This document shows, piece after piece, positions 15,656 to 23,137 of a stretch of DNA of 64,000 bases; positions within the stretch are counted from its first letter, which is position 1; each line of letters opens with the position of its first letter. The notes under the pieces are model-generated. The model did no database searches, had not been told where the DNA came from, and was given only the letters and a program-made list of their open reading frames with translations. Source of the DNA: Caryophanales bacterium UBA6380 (GTDB lineage: Bacteria > Bacillota_I > Bacilli_A > RFN20 > CAG-826); contig DJQS01000017.1 in the NCBI GenBank assembly GCA_002438785.1, positions 36,524 through 100,523 on the forward strand. Reading direction: 5' to 3'. A program made the translations under genes and the position numbers.

Positions 15656-15883
15656 TTTGATACAGTAAAATGTATTGAACTTTTTTTGTTTTTTCGTAGG
15701 TTCAATTCCTACCATTGCTTCGAACTCACAAACTTTGATACACTTAAAAACGATCCAAGGAGCTTTTGTAGCTCTTTTTATATAAAGATTTATAGATTTT
15801 AAACGTGAATGATTGAACGATTATCTTAACAAATGAACGATTATAGGAACTATTGAACGTTTGCTCCAATGATTGAACGATTT
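15639..15883 (+). repeat. Island direct repeat, copy 3
   Basis: This copy has CATTAATGAAGC at its edge, hairpin 1 with T7 tail, a perfect T-arm-like hairpin GTAGG-TTCAATT-CCTAC, hairpin 2 rebuilt as AGGAGC/GCTCTT with T5 tail, and four iterons at 15813, 15833, 15853 and 15873 (period 20). It replaces the 3' part of the module B gene. Confidence 0.9.
15655..15687 (+). terminator. Terminator-like hairpin 1 of repeat copy 3
   Basis: GTTTGATACA pairs with TGTATTGAAC around GTAAAA, then seven T residues. Confidence 0.7.
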
Positions 15884-15936
15884 GCTAATTAAGGATAGTA
15901 GCTGCTTAATTAGTGGATGCTTTTTTGCTTGTTGCA

Positions 15937-15965
15937 TTCCGTTTTCCTGCCTATCATGTTATAAT
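15937..15965 (+). promoter_or_regulatory. Promoter of module C
   Basis: TTCCGT (15937-15942), a 17-bp spacer and an extended -10 TGT-TATAAT (15957-15965). It lies between repeat copy 3 and the SUFU-like gene and mirrors the module A promoter. Confidence 0.55.
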
Positions 15966-16029
15966 TTTTTAAAGGATTGAATATTATAAACGAATTCTCT
16001 TATGCCGTTTTCCCAAAGGAGTGATTGTT

Positions 16030-16698
16030 TTGTCATATTTAGATGAAAAAGAAATAGTCTTTAAAGCAAGTAACAAGAAGCATCAAAAATTATACGACCA
16101 TTACGTTGAGGCCTTTAAGCAAGAACCTATTTTTTGCTTGAGACTTAAGAAGAATGTTTTATCCGATGAAATGAAGCCAATTACTACGCTCGTTTTTGAA
16201 CCTACACAAGACATGCCTTTTTGGAAATTATGCACGATTGGCTCTAGCGACTACCTAATGCCTGAGCGTGATATCGGCATGTGGAGAAAGGCAAACCAAC
16301 GCAACGAATACATGATGCTTATCGATCCAGAAGTCGAAATCAGCCAGGAGAAAACGGAATGGCTATCGCTCAACTCATTGCTATGGGCTACGGCTGAATA
16401 TGCTTTTAACGCAAAAGAAAACATTACGGTTTCCGATACAATCGATATGCAAATAAAAGGCAAATACTGCGGGACTGTATTGTTATTACCAGAAATATTT
16501 AAGTCGCCAAGCATAGTTTAGTGCTTTATTTCCAAGCATAAATACATAAGCATATTCCAAGTGATGCCAATAACTAGAGAGCTGCTCAGCAAGAAACTAA
16601 GAAAGGGCACTAACGGCATTTATTGGCTGATGGAACAATTCTATACGCATGACGACGATTATCGTTTGATCGCGTCAAAACCTTTGACAAGGTTATGA
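16030..16698 (+). pseudogene. SUFU-domain protein gene with in-frame TAG
   Basis: The frame from TTG 16030 (RBS AAAGGAG 16015-16021, 8 bases away; GTG 16021 lies on the RBS) runs to TAG 16519-16521 and then continues in the same frame to TGA 16696. The second part, KYISIFQVMPITRELLSKKL, matches the usual C-terminal strand of bacterial suppressor-of-fused-like domains (F-Q-V-P-I-Y-x-E-E). So one nonsense codon splits an otherwise intact gene of about 222 residues. SUFU-like proteins are often immunity proteins of polymorphic toxins or orphan immunity genes in islands. G+C is higher than the flanks. Readthrough or suppression is possible but unproven. Confidence 0.65.
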
Positions 16699-16709
16699 GG
16701 TTAGAAAGC

Positions 16710-17246
16710 ATGATTGGTTTGAAAAGAGGCATGGTGAACCTGCTACCATATCAAGAAGATTGGCCGATAGTGGCAAGGGAAACAATCCTGGAATTAAAAG
16801 GCGTTTTCGGGGGTGTGGCCATCGATATCGAACACATCGGGAGTACGGCAATCCCATCTATCCACGCAAAGCCCATCATAGATATCGTCATAGGGGTCAA
16901 AGCCTTGGACGACGTTTTTCGTTTCAAGGACAAACTATTAAGCAAAGGGTACGCTTATCGTGGAGAGGACGTCCCTGGGCAGCATCTATTCGTGAAGGGG
17001 GATTTCGAAAACGATACGCGCACGCATCATATTCATGTCGTGATATGGGATGGCGAAGAATGGAAGAACTATATTTGTTTTCGCGATTTTCTTAACGCAT
17101 TTCCAGAAAAAGCCAGACAGTACGATAGATGCAAGCTAAAGGCAGCTACCATGTACCCATCTGATCGAAAACGTTATACGGCAAAAAAGAGCCGTCTGGT
17201 TAGATGCTGCATAAAAGAAGCGAGGGTCTGGAAAGATAATGCATAG
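16710..17246 (+). CDS. GrpB-family protein (UPF0157)
   Basis: The 178-residue product matches the GrpB/UPF0157 group, a nucleotidyltransferase-like fold: LLPYQEDWP near the start, then IEHIGSTAIPSIHAKPIIDI with the GS pair and a downstream D of the fold, and HHIHVV later. Members are often linked to small-molecule or drug modification, but no reaction is established for this one. ATG 16710 was chosen over 16695 because MIGLKRG is the family's usual start and TGAGG lies 9 bases upstream. It follows the broken SUFU-like gene by 11 bases. G+C is clearly above that of the chromosome around it. Confidence 0.85.
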   Translation: MIGLKRGMVNLLPYQEDWPIVARETILELKGVFGGVAIDIEHIGSTAIPSIHAKPIIDIVIGVKALDDVFRFKDKLLSKGYAYRGEDVPGQHLFVKGDFENDTRTHHIHVVIWDGEEWKNYICFRDFLNAFPEKARQYDRCKLKAATMYPSDRKRYTAKKSRLVRCCIKEARVWKDNA

Positions 17247-17341
17247 GGTTGCAAATTCTTATTTTGAAGCGAAGGCGATTGGGAAAGCGGTTTTTTGAAG
17301 GACGCTTTTATCAGAAAATTTTGATCGTTTTGGAAAACAAA

Positions 17342-17400
17342 GGGTATGCAAATTCGTTCTAAGGGTACGCAAAATTTCGTGGTTTAGGGTATGCATTGTA
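17342..17400 (+). repeat. Three imperfect GGGTAYGCA repeats
   Basis: GGGTATGCA at 17342, GGGTACGCA at 17363 and GGGTATGCA at 17387 share flanking A-rich and TTCG bases, with spacings of 21 and 24 bp. They lie about 100 bases after the GrpB gene. The layout recalls the 20-bp iterons of the island repeats, with a different motif. Confidence 0.55.
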
Positions 17401-17510
17401 TCAATATTGGCAATCAGACCCATAAGATTCCTATGCGAATACTCTATGCGATGCGTTGGGATTCGCGTTTACGGCTCAGCTTTCCGACCATAGGAAGAAG
17501 AGCTAATAGG

Positions 17511-17537
17511 AGACTCGCAGAAATGTGGGTCTTTTTT
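17511..17537 (+). terminator. Terminator after module C
   Basis: AGACTCGC (17511-17518) pairs with GTGGGTCT (17525-17532) when G-U pairs are allowed, followed by a run of T to 17537. The stretch 17247-17700 otherwise holds only the GGGTAYGCA repeats and a small CGGGCGACCCG hairpin near 17574; no gene is seen. Confidence 0.6.
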
Positions 17538-17700
17538 GTCATTCTACATACCAACGTTCTTGATGACCGAGCCGGGCGACCCGATGACACCATCCGGCAA
17601 TAAAAGACTGGCGGACTTTCTTTTTCGGGGGAATTCGCGTTTACTGAAAAAGTAAATATATTTTTACCAATTAAGGGGAAATAACTTTCACTAATGTTGG

Positions 17701-17864
17701 CTAATCGTCTTTAAACAAATCCTCCTTCCCCTTCATACGATAAGAATGGCCAATAATTTGAAAAACCTTTGAATGATGTAATACACGATAAGTATTGAAC
17801 TTGCTATAATAGAATCATCAAAAAACTCTCCTAAATGATTAAAACTTTTATTTGCTGAAAAATC
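17701..17864 (-). pseudogene. istB: IS21-family istB remnant
   Basis: The minus strand encodes NKSFNHLGEFFDDSIIASSIL, then after a one-base shift RVLHHSKVFQIIGHSYRMKG and a TAG. This is the C-terminus of the IstB helper ATPase, whose family ends in a DRLLHHS...I-G-SYR pattern. The Walker region is gone. It lies just behind the istA remnant as in intact IS21 elements. Confidence 0.75.
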
Positions 17865-18760
17865 TTATAATTTTGCAAGGTTTTTAGCTGTTAATTCATC
17901 AATTTCATCATTATTTTTAAGCTTGCCTATTAAGCCCTTTTTCATAATGATCAGCGTGATAATTGATGCTACAAGGTTTTGCTAATTCATGTTCAGCAAT
18001 TAAATCATGCTTGTTATAGATAAACAGTTTCCCATTCATTTCTTTATAGCTTACAGTTTTAGTGATAAGACATGGAGGAACTGAATATTTAGTTCCTTTG
18101 TACTCGATGACAAACGTAGATGGTACCTAGTAAGAACGCATCTCGTCCTCATAAGAATCTAATAACTCTTTATTAGGAAGTAGTGTCAAATATTTTTTTC
18201 TTTTGCAGAAGTACTCGTGGAATATTGGTCCTCGTATTTTTTGCTTGTTAATATCAATATTCTATTCATCTATTAATTTAAGCAAATGCTCCTTATCTTT
18301 TATTTTTCCATTATAAGCTTGTCGTCATTGTGCAAATTTATTTGAAACTGTCATCATCACTTACATTAGCGATCGCAGACATGTTATCAGTTAATACTTC
18401 ATTAATTAAACCACCGATTTTCTTAAAAAATGAATTATCCATCTTTTAAAGTCTGCTTTTTGCTTAAATTCAGTGTATTCAAAGTAATAAAACCTTGAAT
18501 AACCAAGTGTTGCGCTAAAAAGATTGAATTTCAATATTTCGTCGCATGTAGTTGATAATATAATAGGTTCAACCAAATCTACTTGAAGTTTTTTATAAGG
18601 TTCTCTTTCAAATAATGATTGAGGAACACCTGTTTTAATTTCATTTAATAATTTATTCTTTTTTCAAATTCTTCGACAATTTAAGATTTATGTATTTGGT
18701 GTGCCCTTACAATCTGTAATCCATTTTCTCTAGAATATTTTTGTTTCTAGGTATTAGCTT
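17865..18760 (-). pseudogene. istA: IS21-family istA transposase remnant
   Basis: Pieces of an IstA transposase can be read on the minus strand in order across shifted frames: VPQSLFEREPYKKLQVDLVEP, FNLFSATLGYSRFYYFEYTEF (DDE core), KIGGLINEVLTDNMSAIANV (second Asp region), KRKKYLTLLPNKELLDSYED, a TAG, YKGTKYSVPPCLITKTVSYK and a C-terminal tail to TAA at 17865. Several frameshifts and stops show it is dead. The N-terminal HTH is lost or unreadable. This explains the long gene-free stretch before the first DUF4143 gene. Confidence 0.8.
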
Positions 18761-18836
18761 TATGAACATTCCTTTTAAAAGCAATTTCTACTCCCTAATA
18801 GTAAAATATTTGTTTTACTTAACTATTTTAAAAAAA

Positions 18837-18912
18837 TATAGAATTCTATAAAAATTGCAATTATAAAAGCTGTTTGATATGATTAAAGTTGCAAAAAATA
18901 TAGAATTCTATA
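18837..18912 (+). promoter_or_regulatory. Tandem 14-bp palindromes before the first DUF4143 ATPase
   Basis: TATAGAATTCTATA occurs at 18837-18850 and 18899-18912, each inside an identical A-rich 24-bp block, 62 bp apart. The second copy overlaps the place of a -10 element and ends a few bases before the RBS AAAGGAG. This suggests paired operators for autoregulation. Confidence 0.65.
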
Positions 18913-18928
18913 AAAAAGGAGATTTTTT

Positions 18929-20239
18929 ATGATTCAAAGAAAACATTATCTAGATTTATTAATTCAGGCAAAAGAAAATGGATTTCCAAAAGTCATTACA
19001 GGCATTAGACGTTGTGGTAAATCTTATTTGTTAAAAAATATTTATCATGATTATTTGATTTCACATGGAGTTCTAGAATCTAATATCATCCAAATTGAAT
19101 TGGATGACATCAATAACGCTTCTTATCGAAACCCCTTAGAATTGGCTTCTTACGTAAAGGAAAGAGTGAAAGATTCTAACCAATATTATTATGTATTTAT
19201 TGATGAGATTCAATTGGTGACAAAGATAATTAATCCGGCGTTTACGAGTGGAAAAATTATCGTCGCAAAAGATACAGATGAAAATTCTATCTCTTTTGTC
19301 GATGTTGTATTAGGACTTTCTAGATTTAAAAATGTTGACTTGTATGTAACAGGAAGTAATTCAAAGCTTTTATCAAAGGACGTCATAACAGAATTTAGGG
19401 ATAAGGCTACTAATATTCATTTATATCCTCTATCTTTTAAGGAATACTATGATTATGTTGGAGGAGATAAATATGCGGCTTTTTATGAATATGCTCGATA
19501 TGGTGGGATGCCTTTGTGCGTATTAAAAAGAAACGCTATAGAAAAAGAAAATTATTTGAAACAACTATTTGAAACCACTTATTTTAAGGATATCATTGAG
19601 CACAATAGATTTAGAAAAAGTGAATCATTGGATGAAATTTGTGATATTATCGCTTCATGCTCTGGGCAGCTTTTGAATTCGCAAAGAATTTCTAACATTT
19701 TTTTAAGCCGTAAAAAGGATAAATTAAGCCGAGAAACAATTAATAAATATTTAGAAGCATTTGAAGACGCTTATTTGATTAAAGAAGCTAAGAGGTATGA
19801 TATCAAAGGTTGCTCTTTTATAGGAGCAACGAAAAAATATTATTTTTGTGATGTAGGATTGAGGAATGCCAGATTAGATTTCTCAACTTTAGATATGGGA
19901 CAAATAATTGAAAACATCATTTATAACGAATTACTAGTTAAAGGTTATCAAGTAAAAATTGGTGCTTTCGATCAAGTGGAAAAAAACAAAGAAAATAAAA
20001 GCGTTCTTAAAAGTTACGAAGTTGATTTCATTGCTTGCAAAAGCATTGATGATTTCTATTTGCAAATTTCTGATAATATTGATATGGAAATAACAAGGAA
20101 AAGGGAATTGGAGCCTTTCAAATTAATCAGAGATGCAAATAGAAAATTTCTTATTATCAATAAGCCAATTTCTCCGATGAAACTAGAAGGAGGCATCGTT
20201 CTAGATGGTATTGTTGATTTCATTTTAAATTTACATTAG
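18929..20239 (+). CDS. AAA_14-DUF4143 family ATPase
   Basis: The 436-residue protein has an N-terminal P-loop ATPase (Walker A GIRRCGKS 25-32, Walker B FIDEIQ around D92-E93, sensor VTGSNSKLLS) and a C-terminal DUF4143 region with a PD-(D/E)xK-like fold: ENIIYNELL, then YEVDFIACK and FYLQIS. The lysine expected in the nuclease motif is replaced (QIS), so cutting activity is doubtful. The family is common in anaerobes and archaea and its role is unknown. A close paralogue lies at 21209. It starts at ATG with RBS AAAGGAG and has its own pair of upstream palindromes. Confidence 0.85.
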   Translation: MIQRKHYLDLLIQAKENGFPKVITGIRRCGKSYLLKNIYHDYLISHGVLESNIIQIELDDINNASYRNPLELASYVKERVKDSNQYYYVFIDEIQLVTKIINPAFTSGKIIVAKDTDENSISFVDVVLGLSRFKNVDLYVTGSNSKLLSKDVITEFRDKATNIHLYPLSFKEYYDYVGGDKYAAFYEYARYGGMPLCVLKRNAIEKENYLKQLFETTYFKDIIEHNRFRKSESLDEICDIIASCSGQLLNSQRISNIFLSRKKDKLSRETINKYLEAFEDAYLIKEAKRYDIKGCSFIGATKKYYFCDVGLRNARLDFSTLDMGQIIENIIYNELLVKGYQVKIGAFDQVEKNKENKSVLKSYEVDFIACKSIDDFYLQISDNIDMEITRKRELEPFKLIRDANRKFLIINKPISPMKLEGGIVLDGIVDFILNLH

Positions 20240-20478
20240 GCTTTTATGGTTATCACGCGGATAAAATATAATTATGGGTGCGGACAAAAACTTGCACTGA
20301 AAGATGATGAACAGGCTATGCGCAAACTTAAACAAATTTAATCTTTATTAAGACTATTAGATCAGTATGATGTTAATTATCAAAAGTAGCAAGTGAATTA
20401 AATATTAATTAAAGGACATTATAGTCCTAGGAAGATAAAAGAAAAAGGAATGAACCATTTTTTAAAGGGAAGAAAGCT
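20240..20478. other. Gene-free stretch after the first DUF4143 gene
   Basis: I see no intact gene here. Short in-frame pieces (for example one ending QAMRKLKQI at about 20340) suggest eroded coding DNA that I cannot assign. Confidence 0.4.
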
Positions 20479-20934
20479 TTGTTGTCTAAATGGAGCAAAG
20501 AGCAAAAGCGGCAAGTTATAGAGTATTATTTTAAACATGGAAAAAGTGATACTAAAACATCTAGAAAACTCGGTTTTCCTGTTACTACCATCTTAATGGA
20601 TTTGGTAAAACAAGACATAAGATGGAAAAGGAAGTATAAAATTCATAGTGACCTACTATCTTAAATTATGATGAGGAACAAAAAACAAATATTGACATTA
20701 TATTAATAGTAAGAGGAATCAAGCAGTGAACCAATAGTAAAAAAGAAAAGAAAAAAAGAAGAATTAGAATTAGAAATAAGTAATTTTGAGAGAAAAAAAG
20801 TTAAACTTGAACTAAAAAATAAAATTCTAAAGAAGGCTAATGAAGCAAACGGGGTCGAAAGTCTATTTATCTTCTTAAATAGATTGCTTATATGGTGTTC
20901 CAATAAATCGGACAATAGGAAGGTTTTCAAATAA
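20479..20934 (+). pseudogene. IS3-like transposase OrfA remnant
   Basis: One reading frame gives LSKWSKEQKRQVIEYYFKHG with SRKLGFPVTTI (an OrfA helix-turn-helix), then several stops at 20662-20715, then in the same frame KKEELELEISNFERKKVKLE and LKNKILKKANE, the leucine-zipper part of IS3-group OrfA proteins. No OrfB with a DDE core is seen. It is an old, decayed insertion between the two DUF4143 genes. The stretch from 20935 to 21086 holds nothing I recognise. Confidence 0.6.
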
Positions 20935-21086
20935 AGAATGTATTTGGCAGAATAATAATGTAGGAAAAAGGCTGTTAAAAATGTCATTTTTGAGAATTTA
21001 AATCAGATAACAGTGACATCCATAAATTCCTAAATTTGGCTTAACTTATTTTCTCATGATTAGCAATAATATTGTTTATGTTTTAT

Positions 21087-21194
21087 ATTAAAACTTATTG
21101 TAAAATGACAGTAAGTTTTAATTTTAATTAATTTGAAGAAAAATAAATAGTGAAATGAATTAAAACTTATTGTAAAATGACAGTAAGTTTTAAT
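21087..21194 (+). promoter_or_regulatory. Tandem 36-bp inverted repeats before the second DUF4143 ATPase
   Basis: ATTAAAACTTATTGT and ACAGTAAGTTTTAAT enclose AAAATG at 21087-21122, and the whole 36-bp unit recurs unchanged at 21159-21194, 72 bp later. Arms of 15 bp differ at one pair. The second copy touches the RBS AGGAG (21195). The layout matches that of the first DUF4143 gene with an unrelated sequence. Confidence 0.7.
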
Positions 21195-21208
21195 AGGAGA
21201 AATAATCT

Positions 21209-22498
21209 GTGAAAGAACTTATAAATAGGAATGCTTATTTGAATAGATTGATTGATAAAAAGGAAAATGGGCTAATTAAGGTAATAACGGGAATTAGACG
21301 ATGTGGAAAAAGCTACCTTTTGTTTTATTTGTTCCGAGATTACCTTATTTCAATTGGTGTAAAAGAAGAACAGATTATTTCTATTGCACTTGACGATGAT
21401 GCATATGAGAAATATCGAAATCCCGATGAACTTTCAAAATATATCCGATCAAAAATTGTTAATAAAGAAATGTATTATGTCTTTATAGATGAAGTACAAT
21501 ATGCCATTAAAAAAAAGGAATTGGAAAATCCAGAAGATATAAAACTTTACAATGTGCTAAATGGATTGATGCGCATGCGTAATGTGGATATCTATGTTAC
21601 AGGAAGCAATTCAAAGTTACTTTCTCAGGATGTAATGACAGCTTTTCGAGGTAGAGGAGATCAAGTTCAAGTATTTCCTTTATCTTTTAAGGAATACTAT
21701 GATTTCGTAGGAGGAGATAAATCAGAAGTGTATGAAGAATACGCTCTTTACGGAGGAATGCCACAACTTTTATCATTTAAGCGTGCGGAGGAAAAGATTA
21801 AATATTTGAAAAACCTTTTTTCTGAAGTGTATTTCAAAGACATAAGCGAGCGATATGTTGTTGAACTTCCGGATATTTTGGCAGAACTTACTGATGATTT
21901 ATGTTCTTCTATAGGTTCATTGACAAATGCAAAGAAGATTTCTGATACTCTGATGAGTGTAAAGAATACCAAAGTATCTACGAGCACAATAGCAAAATAT
22001 TTAACATACTTGACTGAGTCATTCCTCTTTAGTGAAGCAAAAAGGTATGATGTTAAAGGAAAAAAATATTTTGAGTATCCACTGAAATATTATTGCACAG
22101 ATGTAGGACTTCGAAATGCAAGGCTTAATTTCAGACAACAGGAAGAAACTCACATAATGGAAAACATCATTTATAACGAACTGATATTTCGTGGATATTC
22201 AGTTGATGTAGGTGTTGTAGAGGTTGCAGAAACAAAAGAAGGAAAAAGGACGAGAAAACAATGCGAAATAGATTTTGTTGTTAATAAGGGCTCAAAAAGA
22301 TATTATGTTCAGTCAGCATTATCACTTAACGATCCAATAAAAATAGCAACCGAGTTAAAACCATTAAAGAATACGAAGGACTTCTTCAAAAAAATTATTA
22401 TATCTAAAACACATACAAAACCGTGGACAGATGAGGTTGGTATTTTGCATATCGGACTTTATGATTTTTTGCTAAATATGAATATATTAGAAGGATAG
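21209..22498 (+). CDS. AAA_14-DUF4143 family ATPase, second copy
   Basis: The 429-residue paralogue of the gene at 18929 shares VITGIRRCGKSYLL (Walker A), YVFIDEVQYA (Walker B), VTGSNSKLLSQDV, PLSFKEYYDFVGGDK, YGGMPQ and DVGLRNARLNF. The DUF4143 part shows ENIIYNELIFRGY, CEIDFVVNK and YYVQSALS, again without the nuclease lysine. GTG 21209 is the start, 9 bases after AGGAG. Its codon use is slightly less AT-rich than that of the first copy, so the two probably arrived separately and were not made by local duplication. Function unknown. Confidence 0.85.
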   Translation: MKELINRNAYLNRLIDKKENGLIKVITGIRRCGKSYLLFYLFRDYLISIGVKEEQIISIALDDDAYEKYRNPDELSKYIRSKIVNKEMYYVFIDEVQYAIKKKELENPEDIKLYNVLNGLMRMRNVDIYVTGSNSKLLSQDVMTAFRGRGDQVQVFPLSFKEYYDFVGGDKSEVYEEYALYGGMPQLLSFKRAEEKIKYLKNLFSEVYFKDISERYVVELPDILAELTDDLCSSIGSLTNAKKISDTLMSVKNTKVSTSTIAKYLTYLTESFLFSEAKRYDVKGKKYFEYPLKYYCTDVGLRNARLNFRQQEETHIMENIIYNELIFRGYSVDVGVVEVAETKEGKRTRKQCEIDFVVNKGSKRYYVQSALSLNDPIKIATELKPLKNTKDFFKKIIISKTHTKPWTDEVGILHIGLYDFLLNMNILEG

Positions 22499-23122
22499 AT
22501 TGAACCGTAGTTAAAAAATGCCCAACCACTAGAAAACGGAAAATGTAATAAAATATGAATGAAATTGTTAACGACACTAAAGAATTTAATTATTTCACGT
22601 TCAAAAATTGTAATTTAGATAACTTTGCGAAATTGTCATTTTTAAATTGACGTTATTAACAATGATACATTTAATGCAAAAGTTTCCGAGTAGTAAAAAA
22701 CTTTAGATAATGTGATAACGCTTAATAAATAGGAAAATAAAATAATTGAATTTACAATCTTAACTAAAATTTATAAGCTTGAAATAGTTACATTCTATTT
22801 TTTTGATTAATTTAAATCATAATAATGAATTATTATATTAATGATATAGTCATAATAAATTGTATCAGTTAGGTCAACGAAAAACATACCAGGATCATTT
22901 AATATCATAAAAATTTTTATGATATTAAATGAATTAGCTGCAGAACTCGAATGAAAAATTATGAAACATTAAAAATTAACTTTGCATCATTAGGTAAAAA
23001 ATGTCAACAATCTCAAAATAACATGTACTTTTTGTTAATTCCATGTCGAGTATTTTCGTTCATAACCATCATGATATCCTATAAGATATCCTCTAAGATG
23101 ATATATAATTTTTATTTAAAAA
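22499..23122. other. Gene-free stretch with a 38-bp perfect palindrome
   Basis: No convincing gene lies here; the open frame at 22951-23133 has poor codon character and no RBS. The notable feature is a perfect 38-bp palindrome at 22895-22932, arm TCATTTAATATCATAAAAA, with no spacer. It has no T-tail beyond its centre, so it is more like a cruciform or operator than a terminator. It lies about 205 bases before the Fic gene. Confidence 0.6.
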
Positions 23123-23131
23123 TGATAAAAT
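23123..23131 (+). promoter_or_regulatory. Extended -10 of the Fic gene, leaderless
   Basis: TGA-TAAAAT ends 6 bases before ATG 23138, so the transcript should begin at the start codon. No Shine-Dalgarno is present. Confidence 0.5.
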
Positions 23132-23137
23132 AAAACT

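Noticed and set aside
16760..17095. 111-residue ORF in another frame of the GrpB gene
   Set aside because: Shadow of the GrpB-family gene in less AT-rich DNA; Arg-rich, no RBS.
17391..17603. 70-residue ORF after the GrpB gene
   Set aside because: It runs through the GGGTAYGCA repeats and a terminator, with no RBS and no family likeness.
3704..17640. Intact integrative element with its own integrase
   Set aside because: No tyrosine or serine recombinase gene is present in the island; only IS30 is intact, so autonomous mobility cannot be claimed.
18929..22498. Local tandem duplication of the two DUF4143 genes
   Set aside because: The proteins are diverged, the upstream palindromes are unrelated, and an IS3 remnant lies between them; separate acquisition is more likely.
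22951..23133. 60-residue ORF before the Fic gene
   Set aside because: No RBS, composition like the non-coding flank, no recognisable motif, and it ends in the Fic promoter.
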